From contig CAZGKF010000016.1 in the NCBI GenBank assembly GCA_964526475.1, positions 1 through 55,911 on the forward strand: a DNA stretch of 55,911 bases, given 5' to 3'. Within the stretch, counting starts at the first letter, position 1, and the number at the start of each line of letters is the position of its first letter. The notes under the pieces are model-generated. The model was not told the DNA's origin. It did not search any database and worked only from the letters and a program-made list of their open reading frames with translations. Positions 10,318-19,547 of the stretch are shown piece by piece. The DNA comes from CAYVTV01 sp964526475 (GTDB taxonomy: Bacteria > Bacteroidota > Bacteroidia > Bacteroidales > GCA-2748055). A program made the translations under genes and the position numbers.

Positions 10318-11298
10318 ATGATAAAAAGAGTATTTCTATTGGTTTTTGTCCTGTATGTTTCATTTAATTTACAGGGACAGCAGGATCCACATTTTACACA
10401 GTTCTATGCGAATAAGTTGTACCTCGCTCCATCATTTGCCGGAGCGACACAGCAAGACAGGGTGTCGATGATTTACAGGAACCAATGGCCTTCAATTCCC
10501 GGTACTTTTGTTACTTACGGGTTTTCTTACGATCATTTTTTCGATAATTTTAATTCCGGTTTTGGTGTGTTGTTTTTAAGGGATATGGCAGGTTCAGGCC
10601 GCCTCAGCACAACAAACCTCGGCATACAGTATTCCTACGATTTTCAGATCAGAGAATACTGGCATGTAAGACCGGGAATTCATTTTTTTTATACCCAGAC
10701 AGGACTTGATTTCGACAGGTTAATATGGAACGATGAGTTAACATCACCCATCCCCAGTACAATTGAACCTCCAACACTCGGAAGTAAGGGGGATGTCGAT
10801 TTCTCAACTTCCATACTCACTTATACTGACAGACACTGGTTTGGTTTTTCTTTGGATCACCTTTTAAAGCCTAAAAATTCTCTTTACGAAACTTCACAGT
10901 TTGTGCCTCTCAAAGTTTCGGTATTTGGAGGTACTCAGATCGTACGCCGTGGAAGACTCCTGAATCCGATAGATGAGACATTATCAGCCGCTTTTCTTTT
11001 CAAGAATCACTATCAGGTAAGTCAGCTGGATATTGGTCTTTACTGGTACAAAGACCCTATTGTACTGGGTTTCTGGTACAGGGGACTGCCTCTTATAAAT
11101 AATGAAAGAAGGGGGGATGCTATTGCATTTCTCACAGGGTATAAAATTGAAAATTTCAGCGTAGGTTATTCCTATGATTTTACCATCTCAAGGCTTCTTG
11201 CTGCCACAGGAGGAGCACATGAGATTTCTCTTAATTATGAATTCAAATCCACGCGCAAAAGGAAAAAGAGAAGAATGATCCCCTGTCCGGAGTTTTAA
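10318..11298 (+). CDS. PorP/SprF family type IX secretion outer-membrane protein
   Basis: A 326-residue protein with an N-terminal signal peptide (residues 1-20, hydrophobic VFLLVFVLYVSF, cut near LQGQ). The mature start QDPHFTQFYANKLYLAPSFAG is the hallmark of the PorP/SprF family (TIGR03519). The rest is rich in alternating aromatic beta strands, as expected for an outer-membrane barrel. Family members are needed for secretion or surface attachment of type-B T9SS cargo. In Flavobacterium, SprF serves the adhesin SprB encoded just upstream. The same arrangement here makes the giant upstream protein its likely client, although a 620-base gap with a repeat element separates them. The basic C-terminal tail (KSTRKRKKRRM) is typical enough. 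The family call is firm; the specific partner is inferred. Confidence 0.93.
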   Translation: MIKRVFLLVFVLYVSFNLQGQQDPHFTQFYANKLYLAPSFAGATQQDRVSMIYRNQWPSIPGTFVTYGFSYDHFFDNFNSGFGVLFLRDMAGSGRLSTTNLGIQYSYDFQIREYWHVRPGIHFFYTQTGLDFDRLIWNDELTSPIPSTIEPPTLGSKGDVDFSTSILTYTDRHWFGFSLDHLLKPKNSLYETSQFVPLKVSVFGGTQIVRRGRLLNPIDETLSAAFLFKNHYQVSQLDIGLYWYKDPIVLGFWYRGLPLINNERRGDAIAFLTGYKIENFSVGYSYDFTISRLLAATGGAHEISLNYEFKSTRKRKKRRMIPCPEF

Positions 11299-11367
11299 CC
11301 TGTATTTATTATTTCTTCAATTTCCAAAATCCACCTTAAAAAAGTCACGAAAACTCAATGCAATCAT

Positions 11368-11375
11368 TATATTTG
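11368..11375 (+). promoter_or_regulatory. Putative -7 box upstream of the ompH-like/GT2 pair
   Basis: TATATTTG matches TAnnTTTG, followed by GCACTTTC. It would give a leader of about 160 bases. A second match, TATATTTG at 11479-11486, would give a leader of about 50 bases. Neither has a good -33 TTTG, so which one is used cannot be told. Confidence 0.35.
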
Positions 11376-11543
11376 CACTTTCAAAAAAAGAATTAGGTAA
11401 TGTATCCTGTTATGTACCAATGTTTTTTTAGTAAAACCAAAACAGGAAAGGATGTCTTAATAAAACAAAAATAGATTGTATATTTGAATCATGCATGAAT
11501 TATATTTTTAAATTAAATTCACATTCATATAAATTATATACTA

Positions 11544-12161
11544 ATGAAACCGTTAAATATTGTAATTAATGCTGTACTATTTCTCGCTGTTATTGTTTTG
11601 TACATTTTTCATTTTACTTCTTTTAAAGGAGATGGAATTTCTGAATCAATTCCTGATAGTCTGTTAAGGGAATCTTCAGATGAGTCTGTTATTACTTATG
11701 TGAACATTGACACTTTGCTTCTTAAGATGAATATGTATCAGGATTTTCAGGAAGAGCTTGCTAAAAAGCAGACTCAGCTTGAAACCAGCTTTGCATCTGA
11801 ATATAAAAAATTTGAACAGACCGCAACAAAGTTTCAGGATGAGGTAAGCAAGGGATTACTTACCCGTAGTGAGATGCAGGAAAAAGATCAGCAGCTGGGA
11901 AATGAAAGGTTAAGGCTGGAGAATCTTCAAAATGAATATATGAACCAGATACAGGAACAGGGAGTGGTTGGGCAAAGAAAAGTGATTGACTATATAATGA
12001 CATATCTGAAAGAGTATAATCTGGAAAAAGGCTATCAGTATATTTTCAGCTTCAGTTTCGGTGGTAATTTATTGTATGTTAACGATGAACTGGATATTAC
12101 GGAAGAAGTATTACAGGGTATTAATAATAAATATAACATAGAAAAAGCCGGTAAGAAATAG
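11544..12161 (+). CDS. OmpH/Skp-like periplasmic protein with N-terminal membrane anchor
   Basis: A 205-residue protein with a hydrophobic segment at residues 8-26 that has no evident cleavage site, so probably a signal anchor. A charged Ser/Asp-rich linker follows, then an OmpH-type region: a short strand VITYVNIDTLL (about residues 50-60), a long coiled coil rich in K/E/Q (about 70-135), and a terminal strand YIFSFSFGGNLLYVNDELDIT. The usual OmpH family is 160-180 residues with a cleaved signal; this one is longer and apparently tethered. The glycosyltransferase starts 8 bases after the stop, so the two are probably co-transcribed. By family it should bind unfolded outer-membrane proteins in the periplasm. 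A link to folding of the upstream PorP-like barrel is only contextual. Confidence 0.8.
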   Translation: MKPLNIVINAVLFLAVIVLYIFHFTSFKGDGISESIPDSLLRESSDESVITYVNIDTLLLKMNMYQDFQEELAKKQTQLETSFASEYKKFEQTATKFQDEVSKGLLTRSEMQEKDQQLGNERLRLENLQNEYMNQIQEQGVVGQRKVIDYIMTYLKEYNLEKGYQYIFSFSFGGNLLYVNDELDITEEVLQGINNKYNIEKAGKK

Positions 12162-12169
12162 GTATTATT

Positions 12170-13435
12170 ATGGGATTTGCAGATCGTTACCTCGCACAGC
12201 GGGGAGAGGAGAAGGTTTATATACCTGAAATTCCTCATAATGATCCGGGGATTATTGTTACTATCCCTGCATTTAATGAATCCAGACTGAACTTCAGTCT
12301 GGATTCACTTTTTAAGTGTACTCCTGCAAGATGTAAAACAGATGTTCTTATTCTTATTAACTGGCCGGAGATTGTCCCTGAAAACATAAAGAAACGGAAT
12401 CTCGATATCTTTCATCAGACGAAGGAATGGATAGATGTTCATTTATCGGAAGATATTCATTTTCATGTAATGATGTGTCCTGATATGAAGGCTAAATATG
12501 CAGGTGCAGGACTTGCAAGAAAGATACTGATGGATGAAGCCGTGAGGGTGTTCAGTTCCATTTCAAGGCCGGATGGTATTATCGCTTCATTTGATGCCGA
12601 TTCAGTTTGTGATGCGAATTACCTGCAGGAAATAGAAAAGCATTTTCTTGACTTTCCGGAGAAAGATGGCTGTGTTATATATTTTGAGCATCCGTTGACG
12701 GGCAGTGAATTCGGTCCGGAAGTATATAAGGCTGCTGTTCTCTATGAACTGCATCTAAGGTATTATGTTGAAAGTATCAGATACACAGGATATCCTAATG
12801 CATTTCACACGGTTGGGTCTTGTTTTGCCGTTAAAGCAGATGCCTATTGCCGACAGGGAGGAATGAACAAAAGAAAGGCAGGGGAAGATTTTTACTTTTT
12901 GCAGAAATATTTTGAGATTGGAACCATTAACGAGCTAAATACTACAAGGGTAATCCCTTCTCCAAGGCCTTCTGTAAGAGTGCCTTTTGGTACCGGGGCT
13001 GCTATCAGCAGGCTTGTTAAGGACAGAGGAGAAACGATACTTACTTATCATCCTGACTCGTTTGAAGTGCTGAAAGTTTTCTTTGGTAAAATCACGGAAT
13101 TATACCAAAACAAGGACAATGAAAAGGCTTCATTTCTTTTGGGAGGAATATCCGATGAGCTTAACGATTTTTTGAATATCTGCGGGTTTGTATCTGTTCT
13201 CTCTGAAATCAGGCAAAACTCCGCTTCACTTCCTATGTTCGCAAAAAGATTTTTCAGATGGTTCAACCTCTTCAGAGTGCTTAAATTTCTTAATTATTCA
13301 AAAAGATATTTTCCCGATGTTCCTGTTTGTTTTGCAGCCACAGAACTACTAAGGAAAACAGGAATATCTGTTTCCGGAGCAGGTGATCCTGAAGAGCTTC
13401 TTGAAATATACAGAAAATGGGAAAGGGGAAGATAA
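12170..13435 (+). CDS. Family 2 (GT-A) glycosyltransferase
   Basis: A 421-residue soluble protein. Residues 28-45 (IIVTIPAFNES) form the first nucleotide-binding strand of a GT-A fold. Residues 140-145 (SFDADS) supply the DxD metal/nucleotide-sugar motif, and GEDFYF at 238-243 matches the conserved catalytic ED region. The C-terminal 150 residues are helical and unassigned. No transmembrane segments are seen, so the enzyme is cytoplasmic or membrane-associated. Donor and acceptor cannot be told from sequence. It follows the ompH-like gene after 8 bases and converges on the ftsB-like gene with only 14 bases between stops. A role in envelope glycan or protein glycosylation is inferred from context alone. 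Confidence 0.82.
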   Translation: MGFADRYLAQRGEEKVYIPEIPHNDPGIIVTIPAFNESRLNFSLDSLFKCTPARCKTDVLILINWPEIVPENIKKRNLDIFHQTKEWIDVHLSEDIHFHVMMCPDMKAKYAGAGLARKILMDEAVRVFSSISRPDGIIASFDADSVCDANYLQEIEKHFLDFPEKDGCVIYFEHPLTGSEFGPEVYKAAVLYELHLRYYVESIRYTGYPNAFHTVGSCFAVKADAYCRQGGMNKRKAGEDFYFLQKYFEIGTINELNTTRVIPSPRPSVRVPFGTGAAISRLVKDRGETILTYHPDSFEVLKVFFGKITELYQNKDNEKASFLLGGISDELNDFLNICGFVSVLSEIRQNSASLPMFAKRFFRWFNLFRVLKFLNYSKRYFPDVPVCFAATELLRKTGISVSGAGDPEELLEIYRKWERGR

Positions 13436-13449
13436 GAAAGGCTTAAATT

Positions 13450-13752
13450 TTATTTCTTTACAATGACAAAAATATCTTCATTTTCTTTTTTCATCAGGTA
13501 TTGTTCACGTGCAAATTTTTCGAGGCTTTCCATATCCTTTCTCAGTTCAGTGAGATGAGTGGAATCCGCAACTATCCTCTGCTGGTAATAGACACAGTCT
13601 TTTCTTAACTGCCGTTCTTCTTTCATAAGTCTTTTACGTACAATCAGGTTATTATTATCGAAAAACAACAGCCATATAAAGAAGATGCTTACTGACAACA
13701 GATATTTATTGCTCAGAACCGGAAGAAAAGTATCTCTTATTTTTTTAAACAT
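13450..13752 (-). CDS. FtsB/DivIC family septum formation initiator
   Basis: A 100-residue protein with the usual layout of the family: a short cytoplasmic basic N-terminus, one transmembrane helix (about residues 18-33, LLSVSIFFIWLLFF), a coiled coil (about 37-75), and the terminal conserved stretch LEKFAREQYLMKKENEDIFVI. FtsB/DivIC joins FtsL and FtsQ/DivIB in the divisome. The gene lies 69 bases downstream of pruA on the same strand. A CAAAAATA on the + strand (13758-13765) could be its own -7 box with almost no leader. Confidence 0.87.
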   Translation of the reverse strand: MFKKIRDTFLPVLSNKYLLSVSIFFIWLLFFDNNNLIVRKRLMKEERQLRKDCVYYQQRIVADSTHLTELRKDMESLEKFAREQYLMKKENEDIFVIVKK

Positions 13753-13821
13753 CAGAACAAAAATAAAGAAAACCAGTGAAGGGGGCAGTAAAAGTAATTA
13801 ACAATTAAAATACAAAATTTC

Positions 13822-15453
13822 TTATTGTTCTTTCATAAATTCATATCTGTAATCAGGTGGAGGGGTGAAATTCTCTTTTATACTTCTAACAGAAACCCAT
13901 CTCAGCAGGTTAAACATGGAACCGGCCTTATCATTTGTTCCTGATCCTCGTGATCCTCCGAAAGGTTGTTGGCCGACAACTGCTCCCGTTGGCTTGTCGT
14001 TAATATAAAAATTTCCTGCTGCATTTGCCAGTCTGGAAGTAGTAAGTTCAATAACATAACGGTCTTTAGCAAACACAGCACCGGTAAGACCGTAAATGGA
14101 TGTGTTATCGAGGATATCCAGTGTTTCTTCGTAGTCCTCATCTTTATACACGTAAACTGTAAGGACAGGGCCAAACAGTTCTTCACGCATGGTCACATAA
14201 TGAGGATCGGTTGTGAGTATAACCGTAGGCTCTATGAAATAACCATGCGTTTTATCACAATTCCCTCCGATTATCACTTCGGCTTCTTTGTCTTTTCCGG
14301 CCTGTTCGATATATCCTGCCAGTTTGTCGAATGAGGGTTCGTCAATAACTGCATTAAAAAAATTCCTGAAATCTTCGGGTGGCCCCATTTTTATGGTAGC
14401 GATGGAATCTTCAAGTTTCTTTCTTATTTCCGGCCATTTGCTTTCGGGAAGATATACCCTTGATGAAGCTGAACATTTCTGTCCCTGATATTCATAGGAG
14501 CCCCTGATAATAGCTGCAACAAGTGTATCAATATCTGAACTGTTGTGGGCAATTATAAAATCTTTTCCTCCTGTTTCACCAACAATTCTGGGATAAGATT
14601 TATAATTGTAAATATTCTCACCTATCATTTTCCAGATACTCTGGAAAACTTCAGTTGAACCTGTATAATGAAAACCCGCGAAATCAGGGTGGGTAAATAT
14701 TACTTTACCTGCCACTAGTCCGGGTACATAAACCAGATTTATAACCCCATCGGGCAAACCAGCTTCCATAAGGAGGTCCATTATTATCTTTGCGGAATAA
14801 ACCTGGCTGTTCGAAGGTTTCCAAACAACTGTGTTTCCCATGACAGCGGGGGCTGTGGGAAGATTTCCGGAAATCGAAGTGAAATTGAAAGGAGTGAGTG
14901 CAAATACAAATCCTTCCAAAGGTCTGTATTCCACTCTGTTCCAAACAGAGCCTCCTGAAATGGGCTGTTCAGCATAGATATCAGACATATATTTAACGTT
15001 GAATCTGAAGAAGTCAATCAGTTCGCATGCACTGTCAATTTCTGCCTGGTAAGCGTTCTTCGATTGAGCAATTATTGTTGCGGCATTCATAATGTGGCGG
15101 TATTTCCCTGCAAGAAGGGAAGCGGCTTTTAAAAAAATAGCTGCTCTGTTCTCCCATGCAATGCTTTGCCACGATGGTTTTGCTTTCATGGCAGATTCGA
15201 TTGCCATTTTTACATGTGTCTCATCTCCCTGATGAAAATATCCCAGCAGATGTTTCAGATCATGCGGGGGGTACATGGCTTTCTGCTTGCCTGATCTGAC
15301 TTCCCTGCCATCAATGATCATAGGGAGATCAACTGTCTTCGACCTTATTTTCTCAATAGCCTTTTTGAGCAATGTTCTTTCCGGGGTTCCGGGAGCATAG
15401 GAATTTACCGGTTCATTTTTAGTTTCCGGCAGTTCAAAAAATCCTGTTAGCAT
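13822..15453 (-). CDS. pruA: L-glutamate gamma-semialdehyde (1-pyrroline-5-carboxylate) dehydrogenase
   Basis: A 543-residue NAD(P)-dependent aldehyde dehydrogenase that oxidises glutamate semialdehyde (from proline or ornithine) to glutamate in the cytoplasm. Catalytic residues are visible: the general base E293 in VGETGGKDF and the nucleophile C327 in GQKCSASSR. The cofactor region TPFNFTSISGNLPT and the C-terminal FGGSRGSGTNDKAG are typical of the TIGR01236 (eukaryote/Bacteroidetes-type) P5CDH. Length is normal for that single-function form; no proline dehydrogenase domain is fused and none is seen nearby. The start MLTGFFELPETKNEPVN fits the family. Confidence 0.93.
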   Translation of the reverse strand: MLTGFFELPETKNEPVNSYAPGTPERTLLKKAIEKIRSKTVDLPMIIDGREVRSGKQKAMYPPHDLKHLLGYFHQGDETHVKMAIESAMKAKPSWQSIAWENRAAIFLKAASLLAGKYRHIMNAATIIAQSKNAYQAEIDSACELIDFFRFNVKYMSDIYAEQPISGGSVWNRVEYRPLEGFVFALTPFNFTSISGNLPTAPAVMGNTVVWKPSNSQVYSAKIIMDLLMEAGLPDGVINLVYVPGLVAGKVIFTHPDFAGFHYTGSTEVFQSIWKMIGENIYNYKSYPRIVGETGGKDFIIAHNSSDIDTLVAAIIRGSYEYQGQKCSASSRVYLPESKWPEIRKKLEDSIATIKMGPPEDFRNFFNAVIDEPSFDKLAGYIEQAGKDKEAEVIIGGNCDKTHGYFIEPTVILTTDPHYVTMREELFGPVLTVYVYKDEDYEETLDILDNTSIYGLTGAVFAKDRYVIELTTSRLANAAGNFYINDKPTGAVVGQQPFGGSRGSGTNDKAGSMFNLLRWVSVRSIKENFTPPPDYRYEFMKEQ

Positions 15454-15539
15454 AATGAATTAGTTTTGGTTAAATTTAACTATTTCATTTTGCTTTACAT
15501 TTAACAGGAAAGATATTATATAACAGCTTATTTGAGTTT

Positions 15540-16112
15540 TCAGAAATGCTTAACAATAATTTCGTCCAGGCTTCTTTTTGGTACATGGTGGGTGGAGTTT
15601 GTATCACGCCAGTAGCGTATATCATTTCCTTTCACTTCCTCTAACAATACTTTTTCTGAAGGTTTCCCCAGGGCAATTACATGTATAATGTCAAATCCGG
15701 AGGGGAGACTTAGAATTTCAGATAATTTTTCACGTTTAACAGATGCAATTATGCATCCTCCCCAACCTTTTTCAGTTGCTGTAAGTAAGATGCTTTGAGC
15801 AGATATCCCATCATCACAAAAGTAAGCTGGCGCAATATTTTTGTCGTGCAGAACAACAATATAAGCTGCCGGTCTTTCTCCCGGAGCCGGTCCTTGCCAG
15901 TCTGCAAGGTAACCTGCCCATGCGAGGCATGGGAATATGCCATTGTTCATTTCAGGGGAGTTGCTGATAATGTATTTTAGAGGCTGCATATTTCTTGCGG
16001 AAGCTGATAATCTTGCATTATCAATCATATCCATCAGATCAGTTGTACTGACTGGTACTGCTTCAATAAACCTTCTGTAACTGCGGTTTTTTAAAATAAG
16101 TTCTTTCAGCAC
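15540..16112 (-). CDS. Nitroreductase family protein
   Basis: A 190-residue flavoprotein of the nitroreductase fold. RSYRRF at residues 11-16 is the N-terminal FMN phosphate-binding motif, ARLSASARNMQPLKY supplies the second FMN contact, and GWGGCIIASVKREKLSEIL the third. HVIALGKPSEK near the C-terminus is the usual closing strand. Such enzymes reduce nitro groups, quinones or flavins with NAD(P)H; the physiological substrate here is not evident. It lies between pruA and a VOC gene, same strand, with gaps of 86 and 61 bases. Confidence 0.88.
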   Translation of the reverse strand: MLKELILKNRSYRRFIEAVPVSTTDLMDMIDNARLSASARNMQPLKYIISNSPEMNNGIFPCLAWAGYLADWQGPAPGERPAAYIVVLHDKNIAPAYFCDDGISAQSILLTATEKGWGGCIIASVKREKLSEILSLPSGFDIIHVIALGKPSEKVLLEEVKGNDIRYWRDTNSTHHVPKRSLDEIIVKHF

Positions 16113-16173
16113 GGGTTTTTATTATAATGATATTTGTTTTGGTGAACAATCACCTTTTACAATTCTGATTAAC

Positions 16174-17265
16174 TTACTTCAAATGTTTATCCCTGATTCT
16201 GCTGTATTTCAATGCTTTTAATATCCAGTTAGGGAGTGGCTTTTTAGGATTCCTTTTTCTGAGATTGAGGTACCAGCCTAATTTTTTAATAATAGGTATT
16301 TTATGTGTCTCCACAAATTCGATCAGGGTACCATCCGGGTCTTCAATATATGCAAAATGGCCTGCTGCCTCACCCATGTCAAAGCTGTTGCCTTTCGGAT
16401 GCACATCACTGTCAACTGTGAAAGGGAAGCCTTTCTCTTCACATTCATTTCTCAACAAGTCCATTCCCTGTATGTCATAACATAAATGAATGAATCCGAG
16501 GTCTCCCCAGTATCTGTTTTTAAAAATTGGCTGAGCGTCTCTGTTTTTAACCTGAATTAATTCAATTTCGCTTGGTCCGAGGAATCTTGAAAGAAATCCC
16601 AGAGGGGTTTTGCTTAAGCGGAGTAAAACCCGCCTGAAAATACTCTGACCACCTGGCAGGGATCTGAAATCTTCGAAAACACCTTCTTTGTCATATACCA
16701 CTGAATCGTATCCCAGAATTCCGGAATAAACTTTAACAGCTTTATCAATATCCGAAACACCGATAATAGCTCCATAGGATGCCCCTGTAAACTTTTTTCT
16801 TTCAATTCTAAACCAGAATTGAGAGTCTACTACCTGAAAAAGATTACCATAAGGATCATTAATAAAGAAATATTCTCTTCCTTGCGGATCTTTGGATATT
16901 CCGTTGACATTCATTTTTCTCTTCAGGAAGTTTTCATATGTGGCTTTTACATCAAGGCATTTTATTTTAGCTGCAAAAATACCAAAATCGCCTGCCATTA
17001 TTTGAGATTCAGGAGGCTTGGGTTCTCTTCCGAGGTATTGCCATATTTCGAATCCTCCTCCCCCCATCATATTCATAGCCAGCGCAGCATGCCGCATTCT
17101 TGGTTTGCCTCCGGTATAAAGAAGCATAAGTTCGGCCATTGCAGCATCTTCAAATATCCTGATATCAACACCGAAATTGTCTTTATACCACTTCCAGGCT
17201 TCTTTAAGATCTGTTACGCCAACACCTATTTGCTGGATCCCACTTATAATTTTCTCTTTCAACAT
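16174..17265 (-). CDS. Two-domain VOC (glyoxalase/dioxygenase-fold) protein
   Basis: A 363-residue protein with two VOC modules: residues about 8-145 (IQQIGVGVTDLKEAWKWY ... FFINDPYGNLFQVVD) and about 155-300 (YGAIIGVSDIDKAVKVYSG ... FAYIEDPDGTLIEFVET). The ends of the two modules carry the metal-site glutamine/glutamate positions (FQVV, IEFV). VOC proteins include glyoxalases, extradiol dioxygenases and epimerases. A basic tail of about 45 residues (KKLGWYLNLRKRNPKKPLP...) after the second module is unusual and may bind membrane or nucleic acid. The SDR and acyltransferase genes upstream suggest a shared metabolic role, possibly lipid-related, but the reaction is unknown. Confidence 0.8.
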   Translation of the reverse strand: MLKEKIISGIQQIGVGVTDLKEAWKWYKDNFGVDIRIFEDAAMAELMLLYTGGKPRMRHAALAMNMMGGGGFEIWQYLGREPKPPESQIMAGDFGIFAAKIKCLDVKATYENFLKRKMNVNGISKDPQGREYFFINDPYGNLFQVVDSQFWFRIERKKFTGASYGAIIGVSDIDKAVKVYSGILGYDSVVYDKEGVFEDFRSLPGGQSIFRRVLLRLSKTPLGFLSRFLGPSEIELIQVKNRDAQPIFKNRYWGDLGFIHLCYDIQGMDLLRNECEEKGFPFTVDSDVHPKGNSFDMGEAAGHFAYIEDPDGTLIEFVETHKIPIIKKLGWYLNLRKRNPKKPLPNWILKALKYSRIRDKHLK

Positions 17266-17335
17266 GTATTAATATTCACTTAAAATCAATCATTGCTTTT
17301 ACCGGACTAAAATTACAAAATCTGTTGGGATAAAT

Positions 17336-18142
17336 TCATAAAGGATTTACTTTTGTTACTATCCTGTAAAAGAGAAATGGCCATATCCGTTTAATTTTGG
17401 GTAAAAATAATTCTTTTCCTCCAACTAATACCAATCGTTTGTCTTTCATTACTGCTTTAAGTATTTGTTTTGCACATTTTTCAGGTGCGATACCTCCTGC
17501 AAGACCCGTATCCATCTTCCCATGGGGATATCCGTTTTTCCCAAGAGCATGAAATGATATCATGGTTTTCACCCTGCCCGGACAAATAATAGTTGTTCGT
17601 ATATTTTTCTCATGCAATTCAGTCCATACGGTTTCATAAAATCCATGCATAGCATGTTTTGATGCTGAATAAGCAGAACGCAGAGGAAACCCGAATAATC
17701 CGGATATACTGCTGGTAGCAATAATGTGTCCGCCCCCGTTTTCAATCATACCAGGTAAAAGTTTTTTAGTCAGAATAATACCTGAGAAATAATTGATCTC
17801 CATTATTTTCCGGTCTGTTTCCTCACTGGTATCCAGCACAGTTGTGCGTTGGGATATCCCTCCGTTATTGAACAGGAAGTCAATTTTTTTGCAGGTTTTT
17901 AAAAGATCATCTGCTGCTTTTTCTACATCATCACGTTTTGAAAGATCAAAAGGCAGGAAAGATGCGGCTCCCCCTTTCTCTGTAATTTCCTTTACTACAC
18001 GGTTAAGTTCAGGGATGTCGAATGATGAGATTATTACTTTTACTCCATTGGAAGCAAGTCTTTTTGCTAAAGCTTCCCCGATACCTGAGGACCCACCTGT
18101 GATCCAGGCAATCTTACCAAAGAAAAATTTTTTCTCAGTCAT
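17336..18142 (-). CDS. Short-chain dehydrogenase/reductase (SDR) family oxidoreductase
   Basis: A 268-residue classical SDR. The cofactor motif TGGSSGIG is at residues 15-22, NNGG at 92-95, and the catalytic set is a Ser near 144-145 with Y158 and K162 in YSASK. After the active site comes the ICPGRVKT segment. The C-terminal GGKELFLPKIKRIWPFLFYRIVTK is hydrophobic and basic, as in membrane-associated SDRs acting on lipids (sphingoid or 3-keto lipids), so a lipid substrate is possible but not shown. The start overlaps the end of the PlsC-like gene by 8 bases, so the two are translationally linked. Confidence 0.88.
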   Translation of the reverse strand: MTEKKFFFGKIAWITGGSSGIGEALAKRLASNGVKVIISSFDIPELNRVVKEITEKGGAASFLPFDLSKRDDVEKAADDLLKTCKKIDFLFNNGGISQRTTVLDTSEETDRKIMEINYFSGIILTKKLLPGMIENGGGHIIATSSISGLFGFPLRSAYSASKHAMHGFYETVWTELHEKNIRTTIICPGRVKTMISFHALGKNGYPHGKMDTGLAGGIAPEKCAKQILKAVMKDKRLVLVGGKELFLPKIKRIWPFLFYRIVTKVNPL

Positions 18143-19541
18143 GTTTTAATCTATAGGCTTTAGGTTTAATGGATTGAAGGTATTTTTCAGATAATGTTTC
18201 CATAGTCCGGAATATTTGTTCATATAGGCTTTCGGTCTCCTTAAGGCCTTCATTATTTCTAATATGTAAGTATTTGTATTTCAAGGCAGACTTCCACTTT
18301 TTAAACCATAACGACCAATAAAGGGCTAAGTAGCCGGTAAAGGGGAGTGAGATCAGGTATGCAAATGCGACCCAGATGCTGTTTATAAAAATGGCTATTA
18401 TTATTGTTTGTATAATATAAAACCCGGGAAATAAAAGAAGAGCAAGAACGAATTTGAAGGAACTGAGAAACTGAAGATCCTTAACTTTCCGGGTAAACCT
18501 GACTGGCAAATGGTAGGGGAGGGCATTATTCAGAAAACCATAAAGTGCAACAGGCATGGTGATTAATAATGCGATGAGAACCAGAATGATTTTTGTCACA
18601 GGAAATCCTTTCCGGCTTATTACCCAGTTACGTATCTTCAGTGCATTTAGTTTCCTGAGGTAGCTGTCCGTTTTCTCCGACAGGTCTCTCAGAGTATCCG
18701 TTTCTGTTTCATAAGCATAGTCGAGGATGCTGATCATTATTTTATCGGCATTGAACTTATCAAATAATGATTTTCCCTGAATACCTGCAAGTTGCCTCAT
18801 TCTTTTATTCCATATCTGCCTTAGATTCTGATACATTTCATACAGTTCCTCATTTTTGATATGTATCATAATTTTTTTCATCTCCTCAGCCACCCTGTCG
18901 CGCAGTGAATTTAATCCTTTTGCCTGGTTATCAGAGTATTCTGAAATGTAATCCTGTACATTTATTGGTTTCCCGATAATTATCAGCAGATCCTGGTGAA
19001 TTTTGGAGTAATTTTGAAAATCGATTCCTATGGGTAAAATTAATACATTGTTTTCTTTTCCCGACATCTCCTGGGCTTTTAATGCCACACGAAAAGCACC
19101 TTTTACAAATTTACGCAGTCTTCGTTTACCACCATGATTACCTTCAGGCATAAGGCATACAGGAACCCTGTCAGTAACAATATTTACTGAACGTTCAAAT
19201 ATTTCTTCATTTTTGGTGAGTTCCTGTACTCCATCCCTTATTCTGTAAACAGGTAACATTTTAAAAGTTGTAAGCATCTTTTTCTGACGCTTGTTCTTAA
19301 AAATATCTGCACGAGCGAGAAAAACTATAGGAATATCATTTACTGCAAACAGAACGGCCATAGCATCCATCAATGCATTCTGATGGTTGGGAGTAATTAT
19401 GAAATGCGAACCGTAGGGGATGTTTTCTCTTCCTTTTACCTGAATTCTGCGATAAAAATTCCTGAATCCGAACATAGCAAAAGCCCGGAGCAGGTTGTAT
19501 AAATTATCATGTTTATGAATTTGCTCTTCCTCTCTCTTCAT
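18135..19541 (-). CDS. 1-acyl-sn-glycerol-3-phosphate acyltransferase-like (PlsC family)
   Basis: A 468-residue protein with an N-terminal acyltransferase domain: TPNHQNALMDAM (catalytic His with an H-x5-D spacing) near residue 53 and the phosphate/substrate motif MPEGNHGGKRRLRKF near 134. The C-terminal half adds about 200 residues including three hydrophobic helices (about 315-336, 358-376, 380-405). This makes it much longer than the roughly 240-residue PlsC and like the long Bacteroidota paralogues. It probably acylates a lysophospholipid or glycerol-phosphate at the inner membrane. It overlaps the SDR gene by 8 bases and follows the transporter gene by 6 bases, so transporter-PlsC-SDR looks like one operon. 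Confidence 0.87.
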   Translation of the reverse strand: MKREEEQIHKHDNLYNLLRAFAMFGFRNFYRRIQVKGRENIPYGSHFIITPNHQNALMDAMAVLFAVNDIPIVFLARADIFKNKRQKKMLTTFKMLPVYRIRDGVQELTKNEEIFERSVNIVTDRVPVCLMPEGNHGGKRRLRKFVKGAFRVALKAQEMSGKENNVLILPIGIDFQNYSKIHQDLLIIIGKPINVQDYISEYSDNQAKGLNSLRDRVAEEMKKIMIHIKNEELYEMYQNLRQIWNKRMRQLAGIQGKSLFDKFNADKIMISILDYAYETETDTLRDLSEKTDSYLRKLNALKIRNWVISRKGFPVTKIILVLIALLITMPVALYGFLNNALPYHLPVRFTRKVKDLQFLSSFKFVLALLLFPGFYIIQTIIIAIFINSIWVAFAYLISLPFTGYLALYWSLWFKKWKSALKYKYLHIRNNEGLKETESLYEQIFRTMETLSEKYLQSIKPKAYRLKHD

Positions 19542-19547
19542 GCCTGA

